From NCBI RefSeq assembly GCF_014203605.1, contig NZ_JACHJJ010000003.1, forward strand, positions 1 to 64,000: 64,000 bases of DNA, read 5' to 3'. The notes below the pieces were generated by a model. The model did no database searches. It was not told where the DNA came from and saw only the letters and a list, made by a program, of their open reading frames with translations. Made by a program: the position numbers and the translations under genes. This stretch comes from Thiemannella venezuelensis. Its GTDB lineage: Bacteria; Actinomycetota; Actinomycetes; Streptosporangiales; Streptosporangiaceae. This document shows positions 46,776-56,713 of the stretch, piece after piece; the stretch's first letter is position 1; every line of letters begins with the position of its first letter.

Positions 46776-49487
46776 ATGGCCGAGCACGACCAGGTACAGA
46801 GGATGGCCCTCCTGCGGGACCTCCTGGACGAGGCGGTGACCGGGCGGGGCTGCATCGCGATGGTGACGGGCCCCATCGCCGCCGGCAAGAGCCGGTTGCT
46901 GGACGGCCTCGCCGAGCACGCGTTCGACCACGGCGCCCTCCCGCTCACCGCGACCGGCTCGCGCGCGGAACGGGAGCTGCCCCTCGGCGTGCTGTCGCAG
47001 CTCGTGCACAACACGCCGATGCTGGAGGAGCACCGCGCGACCACGCTGAGCCTCCTGCAGGAGGGCGCCCGCAGCCGGCTCGCGGGCGAGACCCTCGACC
47101 ACGTGGACGCGCAGATCGTGGACGCGCTCTGCACGGTCCTGCTGGAGCTGTCCGAGCGCTGCCCGCTGCTGATCGTGGTGGACGACGCCCACCACGCCGA
47201 CCACGGCTCCCAGCTCTGCCTGTCCTACCTGGCCCGCCGGGTCAAGTACGCCAGGATCATGCTGGTCTTCGGCGGCACCGACCAGCACGCGCACCAGCCG
47301 TTCCTGCTCCACGCCGACCTGCCGCGCCTGCCCCACTGCCGCCAGGTCAGGCTCACCCATCTGTCGCCGGAGGAGGCGGCCGAGCGGGTGGCCGAGCGGG
47401 CGGGCCGGGAGACGGCCGACCGCTACGCGGCGCGCTGCCACGAGCTGAGCGGCGGCAACCGCCTCCTGGTGGACGCGCTCGCCGAGGACTTCCGGGAGAC
47501 GGGCGCCCCCGGCGACCGGTACGGCGAGGCCGTGCTGACCTGCCTGCACGGCGCCGACCCGGACCTGCTGCGGGTGGCCCGCGCGCTGGCCGTCCTGGGA
47601 GAGCCGGGCCCCGCCGACCGCCTGCTGGGCGAGAGCGAGGCCGACACCGCCCAGGCGGTCCAGGCGCTGACCCGCGCCGGGCTGCTGGCCGGGGGCCGCT
47701 TCCGGCACGACGCCGCCCGGTCGGCGGTGCTGGCCGCGATCGACGCCGCCGACCGCGCCGGCCTGCACCACCGCGCCGCCGAGCTGACGTACCAGGACGG
47801 TGCGGCGGCGACGGTCGTGGCCGACCACCTGCTGCTGGCCGGCCGCGCCGGCGAACCGTGGAACGTGTCGGTGCTGGAGGAGGCCGCGGGCCACGCGCTG
47901 CGCGACGGCCGCGTGGAGCCGGCCATCGAGTACCTGAAGCTGGCCTGGCAGGGCTGCACCGACAAGCGGTGGCGGGCCAGGATCGCCACGAAACTCGTCC
48001 GCGCCAAGTGGCGCATCAACCCCAGCACCCCGGCCGGGCAGCTGGCCGAGCTGACCGAGGCCCTGCACAAGGGCCATCTGGGCGGCGGCGACGCCGTGGT
48101 GCTGGCCAAGGCGCTGCTGTGGCACGGCCACGTGGCCGACACCGAGGACGTCCTGAACCACCTCAGGGACCTGGGCGAGCTGGACCGGGAGGGCATGACG
48201 GAGCTGGCCGTGGCCCGCGCCTGGTTCCGCGGCGCCTGCCCGTCGTTCCTGCCGCACCTGCCCGAGCCGGACGCCCGCGAGGCCGCCTGCGCCGCGCACT
48301 CGCTCACCGCGGCCCGCCGCATCGAGTCGGCGAACATGCTGGTCAAGGCCCTGGCGGAGGGCCCGAGCGCGGAGACCACGGCGACCGCAGAACACGTCCT
48401 GCGCAGCTCGCAACTGGACGAGATGTCCATGGACACGGTCGAGAGCGCGCTGCTGACCCTCACCTACGTGGGCCGCGCCGACCGGGCCGCGCCGTGGTGC
48501 GACGCCTTCATCGAGGAGGCCGTACGCCGCCATGCGCCCAGCAGGCAGGCACGGCTGTCGGCCATCCGCGCCGAGATCGGGCTGCGCCGCGGCGACCTGG
48601 CCGCGGCCGCCCGCGACGCCCGCCGCGCCCTGGAGATCATCCCTCCGGGCAGCTGGGGCGTGGCCGTCGGCGCCCCGCTGGGCTCGCTGCTGTGGGCCGG
48701 CGCGGCCATGTCCCGCCACGAGGCGTGCCTGCCGCACGCCACCCAGCCCGTGCCGGAGGCCATGCTGGAGACCCGCTTCGGCCTGCTCTACCTGTACGGC
48801 AAGGCCCGCTTCACGTTCATGGCGGGGCAGGCCGAGCAGGCGCTGCGGGACCTGCGGCTGTGCGGGGAGCTGACGGGCCGGTGGGGTCTGGACGGCCCGG
48901 AGTTCATCCCCTGGCGGGTGGACGCCGCCGAGTGCCTGGTCCGCCTCGGGGACCCCGACGAGGGGCGGCGCCTGGTCGAGGAGGAGCTGCACCGCGGCCA
49001 GGGGCGCTCCCCTCGGGTGCACGGCATGGCGATGCGGGTGCTGGCCGCCACCGGGGAGGCCAGGCACCGGGTGAACCTGCTGCGCCGCGCGGCCGACCTG
49101 CTCCAGGCGGGCGGCGACAAGTATGAGCTGGCCAGGGCGCTGTTCGACCTCGTGGAGGCCTACCACGCCATCGGCGAGTACCGGCGCGGCGGGATGCTGG
49201 CGCGGCGGGCGAAGGCGCTGGCGCAGGAGTGCCATGCGGACGGGCTGAGCCAGGCGCTGTCCCCGGACGACCACGACGGCGAGGCGCCGGGCGTGCAGCC
49301 GATCCTCAGCGACGCCGAGCGGCGGGTGGCCGCGCTGGCCGCCGACGGCTACTCCAACCGGGACATCTCCGCCAAGCTACACATCACGGTCAGTACCGTG
49401 GAGCAGCACCTGACGCGGGTCTACCGCAAGCTCAACGTGTCCCGCCGCACCGACCTGCCGTCCCGGCTGGTCGGTGAGCGCCTGTGA
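46776..49487 (+). CDS. LAL-type LuxR transcriptional regulator
   Basis: A 903-aa regulator of the large ATP-binding LuxR (LAL) family. The N-terminal Walker A is GPIAAGKSRLL (residues about 32-42), Walker B LLIVVDDAHHAD, followed by a long helical middle. The last 60 residues are a LuxR HTH (VAALAADGYSNRDISAKLHI and VEQHLTRVYRKLNV). LALs are frequent pathway-specific activators of macrolide clusters. ATG 46776 has AAGGAGG upstream. Its stop lies one base before the convergent DUF5988-like stop. Confidence 0.94.
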   Translation: MAEHDQVQRMALLRDLLDEAVTGRGCIAMVTGPIAAGKSRLLDGLAEHAFDHGALPLTATGSRAERELPLGVLSQLVHNTPMLEEHRATTLSLLQEGARSRLAGETLDHVDAQIVDALCTVLLELSERCPLLIVVDDAHHADHGSQLCLSYLARRVKYARIMLVFGGTDQHAHQPFLLHADLPRLPHCRQVRLTHLSPEEAAERVAERAGRETADRYAARCHELSGGNRLLVDALAEDFRETGAPGDRYGEAVLTCLHGADPDLLRVARALAVLGEPGPADRLLGESEADTAQAVQALTRAGLLAGGRFRHDAARSAVLAAIDAADRAGLHHRAAELTYQDGAAATVVADHLLLAGRAGEPWNVSVLEEAAGHALRDGRVEPAIEYLKLAWQGCTDKRWRARIATKLVRAKWRINPSTPAGQLAELTEALHKGHLGGGDAVVLAKALLWHGHVADTEDVLNHLRDLGELDREGMTELAVARAWFRGACPSFLPHLPEPDAREAACAAHSLTAARRIESANMLVKALAEGPSAETTATAEHVLRSSQLDEMSMDTVESALLTLTYVGRADRAAPWCDAFIEEAVRRHAPSRQARLSAIRAEIGLRRGDLAAAARDARRALEIIPPGSWGVAVGAPLGSLLWAGAAMSRHEACLPHATQPVPEAMLETRFGLLYLYGKARFTFMAGQAEQALRDLRLCGELTGRWGLDGPEFIPWRVDAAECLVRLGDPDEGRRLVEEELHRGQGRSPRVHGMAMRVLAATGEARHRVNLLRRAADLLQAGGDKYELARALFDLVEAYHAIGEYRRGGMLARRAKALAQECHADGLSQALSPDDHDGEAPGVQPILSDAERRVAALAADGYSNRDISAKLHITVSTVEQHLTRVYRKLNVSRRTDLPSRLVGERL

Positions 49488-49488
49488 G

Positions 49489-49698
49489 TCACTCCGCGAC
49501 GGCCGTGTGCATGACCCAGGAGAAGACCAGGGCCGGTCCGCCGTCGATCACGGTGGACTCGCCCTGGTGCCGGAAGTGCTCGTAACCCGCGCCGTGGAGC
49601 AGCTTGAGCGTCTCGTCCGGGGAGCCCACGCTCTGGATCCGCCGCTCGGCGGGCAGGTGGGCGGGCCCGCCCACCAGCACGGCTGTGAACTGGGACAT
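49489..49698 (-). CDS. DUF5988-like small protein
   Basis: A 69-aa protein: AVLVGGPAHLPAERRIQSV near the N terminus, GYEHFRHQGES in the middle and a C-terminal VFSWVMHTAVAE. This pattern matches, from memory, small actinobacterial proteins grouped as DUF5988, often next to biosynthetic genes. The size and the position next to a carboxyltransferase could also suggest an acyl-CoA carboxylase epsilon subunit, but the sequence does not look like one. AGGAGG precedes the ATG. It starts 17 bases after the carboxyltransferase stop. Confidence 0.75.
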   Translation of the reverse strand: MSQFTAVLVGGPAHLPAERRIQSVGSPDETLKLLHGAGYEHFRHQGESTVIDGGPALVFSWVMHTAVAE

Positions 49699-49715
49699 GA
49701 TTGCCTCCTGGTTCC

Positions 49716-51146
49716 TCACAAGGGGATGTTGGAGTGGCGTCCGCGGGTGCGCGGGGCGCGGGCGAGCGCCTCGGCGATCCGCAGGCGGGTGTTCTCGGGC
49801 GCGATCACCTCGTCGACGACGCCGATGGCCACGGCCCGCTCCACACCGCCCGCGACCCTGCGGTGCTCCTCGGCCAGCCGGGCGCGCAGCCCCTCGCGCT
49901 CCTCCTCGGGAGCGGCCGCGAGGGCCTTGCGGTGCAGCACGCCGACGGCCGACTCCGCGCCCATGACCGCGACCTCGGCGCCGGGCCAGGCGAACGTGGC
50001 GGTCGCGCCGAGCGAGCGGGAGTTCATCGCGATGTACGCCCCGCCGTACGCCTTCCGGGTGATCAGCGTGACCCGCGGCACGACCGACTCGGCGAAGGCG
50101 TGCAGCAGCTTGGCGCCCCGCCGTACCACGCCGTCCCATTCCTGGCCGACGCCCGGCAGGTAGCCGGGCACGTCCACCAGCACGACGAGCGGTACCCCGT
50201 GGGCATCGCACATGCGGACGAACCGGGCGGCCTTCTCCGCCGACAGCGCGTCGAGGCAGCCGCCCTTGTGCCGGGGGTTGTTGGCCAGCACACCGACCGA
50301 CCGGCCGCCGAGCCGGCCGAGGCCGACCAGGATGTTGGCCGCCCACCGGGGCTGCAGTTCCTCGAACCCGCCGTCGGCGTCCAGCAGCCCGCGCACCAGC
50401 GGGCGCACGTCGTAGGCGCGGCGCGGCGACTCGGGCAGCAGCGCGCGCAGGTCGCGGGGCTCGCGCAGCGCGGCCAGGTCGAACGCGTCCCGGCAGGTGA
50501 AGAAGCCGGTCAGCAGGCGGGCGCGGCGGATCGCGTCCTGCTCGTCGGCGGCCACCACGTGGGTCACGCCGGACCTGCGGGCGTGCGCGTCGGGGCCGCC
50601 GAGCCCGTCCATGTCGATGACCTCGCCGGTGACGCTGCGGACGATGTCCGGGCCGGTCACGAAGACCCGTCCGGCGGGCGCCATGACGACCAGGTCGGTG
50701 AGCGCCGGCCCGTACGCCGCCGCGCCCGCCGCGGGCCCGAGGATGACCGAGATCTGCGGCACCACGCCCGAGGCCCAGGTCATGGCGGCGAACATGCGGC
50801 CCACGCCGTCCATGGACTCCACGCCGTCGGCCAGCCGGGCGCCTCCGGAGTGCCACAGGCCGATCACCGGGCAGCCCTGGCGCACGGCGGCCTCGACGGC
50901 CTCCACGACGCGCATGGCCCCGGCCGCGCCCAGCGCGCCGCCCATCGTGCGGGCGTCGGTGCAGTAGGCGACGACGGGAGCCCCGCCGACCAGCCCGTGC
51001 ACGGCCGTCACGCCGCTCCCGTCCGCGCCGTCGAGCGGGACGGCCGAGTCCGGGTCGAGGAGCAGGGCGATCCTGACCGCGGGATCACGGGGATCGGCGG
51101 CGGGCGCTGCGGGGCTTTCGACGGAACCCGTGGACACGACAGTCAT
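49716..51146 (-). CDS. Acyl-CoA carboxylase carboxyltransferase (beta) subunit
   Basis: A 476-aa carboxyltransferase of the PccB/AccD type. The first half has GLWHSGGARLADGVESM and ISVILGPAAGAAAYGPALTDLVVM (acyl-CoA site); the second has DVPGYLPGVGQEWDGVVRRGAKLL and RKAYGGAYIAMNSRSLGA (biotin/oxyanion site). It should make malonyl- or methylmalonyl-CoA for the PKSs together with a biotin carboxylase encoded elsewhere. ATG 51146 has AGGAAAG upstream. It seems to mark the right end of the biosynthetic cluster. Confidence 0.92.
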   Translation of the reverse strand: MTVVSTGSVESPAAPAADPRDPAVRIALLLDPDSAVPLDGADGSGVTAVHGLVGGAPVVAYCTDARTMGGALGAAGAMRVVEAVEAAVRQGCPVIGLWHSGGARLADGVESMDGVGRMFAAMTWASGVVPQISVILGPAAGAAAYGPALTDLVVMAPAGRVFVTGPDIVRSVTGEVIDMDGLGGPDAHARRSGVTHVVAADEQDAIRRARLLTGFFTCRDAFDLAALREPRDLRALLPESPRRAYDVRPLVRGLLDADGGFEELQPRWAANILVGLGRLGGRSVGVLANNPRHKGGCLDALSAEKAARFVRMCDAHGVPLVVLVDVPGYLPGVGQEWDGVVRRGAKLLHAFAESVVPRVTLITRKAYGGAYIAMNSRSLGATATFAWPGAEVAVMGAESAVGVLHRKALAAAPEEEREGLRARLAEEHRRVAGGVERAVAIGVVDEVIAPENTRLRIAEALARAPRTRGRHSNIPL

Positions 51147-51315
51147 CGCTGCTTTCCTCACGCCGGCTCGACACAGGTAACTGCGAATGTGACGACCGGA
51201 TCCCGCACCCGTCGACCCCTACCCCGGCGGCAGGTTGTGACCGCCCCTCCTGCCCGTTGACCGTGACCAGCGGCGCGAGGTGCGGTGATAAAGATCTCAT
51301 CCCTGGAGGACTGCC

Positions 51316-54300
51316 GTGTCTCAATGGTCCCTACCGATGGTCGCCGTCCTCGTCGCGGCCACCCTGATACCGCCCGGATCGGCTGCGGCCGCCTCGGACG
51401 TGGCGCTCGAACGCGACCCCGCCTCCCTGGTCAACGTCTTCCACGGGACCAAGGAGGCGGCGGCCGACTTCGGCCACGGCGGGGGCGGGGGCATGACGTT
51501 CCCCGGCGCCGTGCTGCCGTTCGGCATGCTGCAGTGGAGCCCCGACACGGTCGCCAACGCCGGCGGCGGCTACCGGTGGGAGGACAACCGGCTGCGCGGG
51601 TTCTCGATGACGCACATCTCGGGGCCCGGCTGCACAGGCGCGCAGGACTTCCCCGTGCTGCCCTTCTCCGGGCAGGTCGGCCGCTCCCCGGCCACCCACG
51701 GCGAGGACTACGTGCAGACCTTCAAGCACGAGAACGAGAAGGCCTCCCCCGGCTTCTACAGCAGCGTCCTGGACACCGGGATCAAGACGGAGATCTCGGT
51801 GAACATGCGGGCCGGCGTGGCCCGCTTCACGTTCCCGCAGGGCAAGCCCGGGACGATCCTGCTGAACACCAGCGGCTCGGTCAACGGCGTGGACGACGGC
51901 GAGACCAGGATCAGCGGCAACACGGTCCGGGGGTGGGTCCAGACCGGCGGCTTCTGCGGCCCGCCGATGCGCTACAAGGTGTACTTCCACGCCGAGTTCG
52001 ACCGCCCGGTCACCGGCCACGGCACCTGGAAGGACGACGAGGTGCGCCCCGGTGCGACCACGGTCGGCAACGCCGGCGAGGCCAAGGTCAGAGGCGATCT
52101 GGTGGTGCCGGGCGACGTCACGGTGAACGGGCCCGGCTCGGGGGCCTACCTGCAGTTCGACCCGTCCCGGCCGGTCCAGATGCGGGTCGGCCTGTCGTAC
52201 GTCAGCATCGACGGCGCCGAGCGGAACCTGGCGGCGGAGATCGGCGGCAAGGGCCTCGACCAGGTGAAGCAGGAGGCCGGCGCCGTGTGGAACGACCGCC
52301 TGCGCACGGTGGCCGTCGGCGGCGGCACCACGGACCAGCGCCGGACGTTCTACAGCAGCCTCTACCACGCCTTCCTCCAGCCTTACGTCTTCGACGACGC
52401 GGACGGCTCCTACACCGGCACGGACGGCAAGATCCGCAAGGTCCGCCCCGGCCACCACCACTACGCGACCTTCTCCGGCTGGGACATCTACCGCAGCGAG
52501 GTGCAGCTCCTGGCCCTCCTCGCGCCCGACGCGGCCGCCGACATCGCCCAGTCCATGTACGCCAACGCCCAGGCCCTCGGCAACGTCTGGGACCGCTGGT
52601 CCCACCAGAACGCGGTCACCGGCGTCATGGTCGGCGACCCGTTCCACGTGATCCTGTCCACCGTGTACGCCTTCGGCGCCCGCGGCTTCGAGCACACCGC
52701 CGCTCTGCGGGCCATGGCGGAGGCGGCCCGCCGGGTCGGCCCGATGGACATCGGCCACCCGCAGCTCGGCTACGACGAGCGCCCCGGCAACGACGCCTTC
52801 ATGAAGCAGGGCTACGTCCCGAACGACCCCTCCTCCACCCTCGAGTACGGCATGGCCGACTTCGGGATCGCCCAGCTCGCCACCCGCCTCGGCGACCGGG
52901 CCACGGCCGCCGAGTTCATGGAACGGGCGCAGGCGTGGCAGAACCTCTTCAACGCCGGCAACGAATGGATCCAGCCCCGCATGGGCGAGGGCTCGTTCAC
53001 GTCGCCGTTCGACCCCGGCGACCCCGACGTCTACATGGAGGGCAACGGCGCCCAGTACCACTGGCTCGTGCCGCACAACGTGCAGGGGCTGTTCACGGCG
53101 ATGGGCGGGCGCGACAAGGCCGCCGCCCGCCTGGACGAGTACTTCACCGAGCTCAACGCCGGCCCGGCGCGGCCCTACGCCTACCTGGGCAACGAGCCCG
53201 CGCTGCCCGCGCCGTGGCTGTACGCGTGGACCGGGCAGGCGTACAAGACGCAGGCGCTGGTGCGCCGGGTGCAGAAGGAACTGTTCGGCCCCGGGCCCGA
53301 CGGGCTGGTCGGCAACGACGACCTGGGCACCATGGGCGCCTGGTACGTCTGGTCGGCGATCGGCCTGTACCCCGCCATCCCCGGCCGCGCCGAACTGCTG
53401 GTCAGTACGCCGCTGTTCGACCGCGTGGTGGTCGACCGGCCCGCGGGCGACATCGTGATCAACGCGCCCGGCGCCGCCGCTCCGTACATCCGCGGGCTGA
53501 AGGTCGACGGCACGGGGACCGGCCGGGCATGGCTGCCGGAGTCGTTCGCCACGGGCGGCGGGCGGCTGGACTTCACCCTCGGCTCCACCCCGAACCCGTG
53601 GTTCGGCGGCAACCCGCGCGACTTCCCGCCCTCCTTCGGCCAGGGCTCGAAGCCGTACCTGGCGGGCCTGACCCGCGGCAGCGGCCCGGTGGAGCCGGGC
53701 GGCGTCTTCGAGACGGACCTGGCCGTCCGCTCCCTGGGCCGGCCGGCGACCCTCGCCTGGCGGGCGCAGCCGCCCGCGGGCGTCACGGTGACGCCGTCCA
53801 GCGGCACGCTGTCCGTACCGGCGTCGGGGAAGGCGCAGGTGAAGCTCAGGATCTCGGTGTCGGCGGACACCGCACACGGCTTCCGCACCTTGCCGATCAC
53901 GGTGGGCGACGCGACCGCCGGCGTCCGGCTCAACGTCGCCGGACGCGGCACCCCCGAGTGGCACCGCAACAACGCCGGCATCGGTGACATCACCGCGCCC
54001 GGCGAGTCCAACCTCGACGGTCCCGGCTTCAGCTACTCCGCCCAGGCTCTGGCCGAGGCGGGCCTGCGTCCCGGCGAGCCGGTGACCTGGAAGGAGTTCC
54101 GCTTCACCTGGCCCGACACGAAGAAGGGCGAGTGGGACAACCTCCGCGTCGGCGCCGCTCCCGTCGACGTGGCGGCCCCGGCCGGCGCGAGCAGGCTCTC
54201 CTTCCTCGGCGCCGGCACCCACGGCCACCCGCAGACCACCGTGACGCTCACCTACACCGACGGGACCACCGGCACGGCCCGGCTGGGCTTCAGCGACTGG

Positions 54301-54519
54301 ATCCTGGACTTCGGCAACGACACCCCCCAGTACGGCAACGCGATCGTGGCCACCGCCCCCTACCGGCAGTTCTGGGGCTCCTGGCTGCTTCAGCCCATCA
54401 GCACCCACGTGTACGCCTCCCAGCCCATCACCCTGGATCCGGGGAAGACGCTCAAGTCCCTGAGCTTCTCGCCGGTGGACGAGGGCCGGATGCACATCTT
54501 CACCTGGTCCTTCGCCTGA
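51316..54519 (+). CDS. Secreted GH92 alpha-mannosidase
   Basis: A 1067-aa protein with an N-terminal signal peptide (hydrophobic LPMVAVLVAATLIPPGSAAA). Residues about 35-740 are GH92: NVFHGTKEAAADFGHGGGGG, MTHISGPGCTGAQDFP, and a catalytic-domain segment with YGMADFGIAQLA and NDDLGTMGAWYVWSAIGLYP. A NEW3-like domain (800-890) and a C-terminal beta-sandwich (900-1067) follow. It probably trims mannose from glycans in the environment. The GTG start follows CTGGAGGA. It is not expected to be part of the biosynthetic cluster. Confidence 0.95.
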   Translation: MSQWSLPMVAVLVAATLIPPGSAAAASDVALERDPASLVNVFHGTKEAAADFGHGGGGGMTFPGAVLPFGMLQWSPDTVANAGGGYRWEDNRLRGFSMTHISGPGCTGAQDFPVLPFSGQVGRSPATHGEDYVQTFKHENEKASPGFYSSVLDTGIKTEISVNMRAGVARFTFPQGKPGTILLNTSGSVNGVDDGETRISGNTVRGWVQTGGFCGPPMRYKVYFHAEFDRPVTGHGTWKDDEVRPGATTVGNAGEAKVRGDLVVPGDVTVNGPGSGAYLQFDPSRPVQMRVGLSYVSIDGAERNLAAEIGGKGLDQVKQEAGAVWNDRLRTVAVGGGTTDQRRTFYSSLYHAFLQPYVFDDADGSYTGTDGKIRKVRPGHHHYATFSGWDIYRSEVQLLALLAPDAAADIAQSMYANAQALGNVWDRWSHQNAVTGVMVGDPFHVILSTVYAFGARGFEHTAALRAMAEAARRVGPMDIGHPQLGYDERPGNDAFMKQGYVPNDPSSTLEYGMADFGIAQLATRLGDRATAAEFMERAQAWQNLFNAGNEWIQPRMGEGSFTSPFDPGDPDVYMEGNGAQYHWLVPHNVQGLFTAMGGRDKAAARLDEYFTELNAGPARPYAYLGNEPALPAPWLYAWTGQAYKTQALVRRVQKELFGPGPDGLVGNDDLGTMGAWYVWSAIGLYPAIPGRAELLVSTPLFDRVVVDRPAGDIVINAPGAAAPYIRGLKVDGTGTGRAWLPESFATGGGRLDFTLGSTPNPWFGGNPRDFPPSFGQGSKPYLAGLTRGSGPVEPGGVFETDLAVRSLGRPATLAWRAQPPAGVTVTPSSGTLSVPASGKAQVKLRISVSADTAHGFRTLPITVGDATAGVRLNVAGRGTPEWHRNNAGIGDITAPGESNLDGPGFSYSAQALAEAGLRPGEPVTWKEFRFTWPDTKKGEWDNLRVGAAPVDVAAPAGASRLSFLGAGTHGHPQTTVTLTYTDGTTGTARLGFSDWILDFGNDTPQYGNAIVATAPYRQFWGSWLLQPISTHVYASQPITLDPGKTLKSLSFSPVDEGRMHIFTWSFA

Positions 54520-54531
54520 CCGCCCGCCTCC

Positions 54532-54567
54532 GGTCCGCCGGGTCCCGGTCCCGGGGCCCGGCGGACC
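54532..54567 (+). terminator. GC-rich hairpin terminator after the GH92 gene
   Basis: GGTCCGCCGGG (54532-54542) and its complement CCCGGCGGACC (54557-54567) form an 11-bp stem with a 14-base loop that is itself GC-rich, beginning 12 bases after the stop codon. No U-tract is present. Confidence 0.65.
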
Positions 54568-54786
54568 GCCGTCGGCGGCCGGGCGCCGGGCCTTCGGCGA
54601 GGCGCTGCCGCCGTACCTCATGGGCCGAGGACACCGGCCCATGGACCGGAAATTCGTCCATACCGTGCAGGATCATGCCGAGGGAGGCCAGCCTCCGGGC
54701 CGTAGCCGGTGACGGACTCCGGATCCACCCGGCCGAGGAGGGCTCAAGATACGATGCCTTCCCCTGTTTCTGGATCGAGGTGCCGG

Positions 54787-55299
54787 GTGAAACTTCTTCC
54801 CGAGGAAAGCCAGTGGGAGTTACTGACCACCGCGGGGTTGCGGGAGGACTTCCAGGCCGTGTGGATCGAAGGCGACGACATCGACGCGATCACCGCCGAG
54901 TTGAAGATCGACCCGACCGCGACGCTCGAATGCGACCTGGCCACCGCACTGCGGTGGAGCAGCATGGACCCACGCACTCTCGTCCTGTGGATGGGCGGGC
55001 ACTCGCCTGGGTGGACGTTCGCGCTGGTGCTCGCCGGTTCGTCATCCGATCTGAGCCTGCCGGACCGGCGGACCTTCGACTTCTGCTACGCGCGGGAGAT
55101 CGACGAGTTCTACGGTGTCTCCGGCCTCTGCGGTGAGGAAGGGCTCGATGACCTGGATCTCAACGACGACCGGGGCGGCGAGGACGACCTCGATCCCCAC
55201 TTGATCGCCGTCGGACGGGTCACCGGACGGTTCATCGACCGGGACTGGCTCGCCGAACGACGGACCCTGTGCCGGGTCCCTGCAGCGAGGACCTCATGA
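54787..55299 (+). CDS. DUF6461-like protein (first of a tandem pair)
   Basis: A 170-aa acidic protein. The ITAELKIDPTA and VLWMGGHSPGWTFALV segments, and the ending VGRVTGRFIDRDWL, match the next protein in the same order, so the two are paralogues. The family resembles DUF6461, from memory. Function is unknown; such families occur near immunity-type genes. GTG 54787 aligns best with the neighbour's start; ATG 54754 is possible. Its stop overlaps the next ATG. A run of Asp/Glu lies at about residues 115-133. Confidence 0.72.
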   Translation: MKLLPEESQWELLTTAGLREDFQAVWIEGDDIDAITAELKIDPTATLECDLATALRWSSMDPRTLVLWMGGHSPGWTFALVLAGSSSDLSLPDRRTFDFCYAREIDEFYGVSGLCGEEGLDDLDLNDDRGGEDDLDPHLIAVGRVTGRFIDRDWLAERRTLCRVPAARTS

Positions 55300-55892
55300 C
55301 GCACGGAAAGCAGTGGCCGCTGCTCGCGGCACGCGGGTTCCACGACATGTTCGCCGGAACCTGGATCGAGAGCGACGACCCCGACGAGATCGCCCGCCTT
55401 CTGGGCTCCGATCCGGCGACGGCGGCGCCCTGCGGCCTGGAGGAGGCGATGCGGGAGTACGAGCCGTACGCCTTCAGGGAACTCGTCTGGCTCGGCGAGC
55501 ACTCCTCCGGCTGGATCCACGCCGTCACCATCGCCGGACCGCGCCTGCGCACCGACCTGCTGGCCGCCGCCGGACGCCGATTCGTCCAGGTGGTGTGGGA
55601 ACCCCACGGCCTGGGTGTGCACGACCTGTACTACTCGGACGGGACCGCGGCCGGGCGTTGCAGTCCGGTCGACATCGCCGACCCCGGCTGGCCCTTCCAC
55701 GAGTACACCGAAGGCCTCGTGCCAAGACGTCCCGATCTGATCGACGTGTTCTCCGCAGGCCCGGCCGAGCCGGTGGGCAGTCTGGGGCTGTGGCTGGAGA
55801 ACTGGCTCATCCTGGCGGGCCGCGTCTCAGGGCGTCTCATCGACGAGCAGTACCTCGACGCCACACGGCGGCTGTACTCCGTCCCGATCTGA
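55296..55892 (+). CDS. DUF6461-like protein (second of a tandem pair)
   Basis: A 198-aa protein paralogous to its upstream neighbour: WIESDDPDEIARLLGSDP, LVWLGEHSSGWIHAVTI and LAGRVSGRLIDEQYL line up with the same parts there. It has no signal peptide or membrane helix. The ATGA overlap couples both genes, so the two proteins may act together. The function is unknown. Confidence 0.8.
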   Translation: MTHGKQWPLLAARGFHDMFAGTWIESDDPDEIARLLGSDPATAAPCGLEEAMREYEPYAFRELVWLGEHSSGWIHAVTIAGPRLRTDLLAAAGRRFVQVVWEPHGLGVHDLYYSDGTAAGRCSPVDIADPGWPFHEYTEGLVPRRPDLIDVFSAGPAEPVGSLGLWLENWLILAGRVSGRLIDEQYLDATRRLYSVPI

Positions 55893-55926
55893 CCGGCCGT
55901 CGGGCGCGGCCGGTAAGGTCCCCGCC

Positions 55927-56508
55927 ATGGCCGCTTCCGACACCCCCCGCCATCCCTGGAACGAGCTCCTCCACACCGTGAACAGCGCGGCCCAGGAGTA
56001 CTTCGCGCAGTACAGGGACCGTCTGGCGCGACTGCCGGCGCAGTCGGACGACGGATTCGGCCGCGCGGCCCGGCTCGGCGCAGCCGGTGCCGGTGAAGCC
56101 GAGATCGTGCGGCACGAGGAGCGGCTCGGCATGCGCCTGCCGCCGAGCTACCGGGAGTTCCCCCAGACCACCAATGGCTGGGACGAGTACAGCCATTCAA
56201 GTCTCCGCCTCTTGACCCTGGCCGAAGTCGGCTGGACTCGTGATGTCGAGCCGATGATCGCCCGGATCTGGGATGGCCTGGACGGTGCCGACCCGCAGGA
56301 CGAGTGGTATCTCCACCAAGAGTCCGTATCTGCCGGCCTCTGCATCTCCGAGGAGATCGAGGGACAGGTGTGGCTGCTCAACCCGCATGTCGTCGGGGAG
56401 GACGGCGAGTGGGAGGCATGGGACTTCGCGAGCTGGCATCCTGGCGAGGTCCGTTACCGGTCGTTCTGGGACCTCATGGAGCACCGATTCGGCAGGTACC
56501 TAGCCTGA
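55927..56508 (+). CDS. SMI1/KNR4-family protein
   Basis: A 193-aa protein with the SMI1/KNR4 pattern: EIVRHEERLGMRLPPSYREF (59-80), then TNGWDEYSHSSLRLLTLAEVGW and VWLLNP in the middle and the acidic, Trp-rich end. Many bacterial members are immunity proteins of contact-dependent toxin systems. No toxin of that type is adjacent here, so it may be an orphan immunity gene. It lies 34 bases after the DUF6461 pair on the same strand. Confidence 0.82.
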   Translation: MAASDTPRHPWNELLHTVNSAAQEYFAQYRDRLARLPAQSDDGFGRAARLGAAGAGEAEIVRHEERLGMRLPPSYREFPQTTNGWDEYSHSSLRLLTLAEVGWTRDVEPMIARIWDGLDGADPQDEWYLHQESVSAGLCISEEIEGQVWLLNPHVVGEDGEWEAWDFASWHPGEVRYRSFWDLMEHRFGRYLA

Positions 56509-56713
56509 TGTCCGTGCACCTTGCCGTGGGCCTGCCGTGAGGAGCGCGGACGCCGCGATCCGCGGGATGCACGGCGCCGACGTGGTGATCGGGTCCCGCG
56601 ACCGTCCCGCAGCGTTCGTCATCCGGCGTCTCCGGCCGTCGCGGGACGGCAGACCGGGTCTCCACCGAAGCAAGCGAAAGGCCGGGACAGACACCGCGTC
56701 CTCAGCGCATCGA

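Noticed and set aside
44862-49274. Very long minus-strand open frame (1470 codons) opposite leuA and the LAL gene
   Set aside because: It is the antisense shadow of two well-supported genes; the translation is Gly/Arg/Val-rich with no domain motif.
49489-49698. Acyl-CoA carboxylase epsilon subunit
   Set aside because: Position and size fit, but the GGPAHLPAERR and GYEHF pattern matches the DUF5988-type small proteins better.
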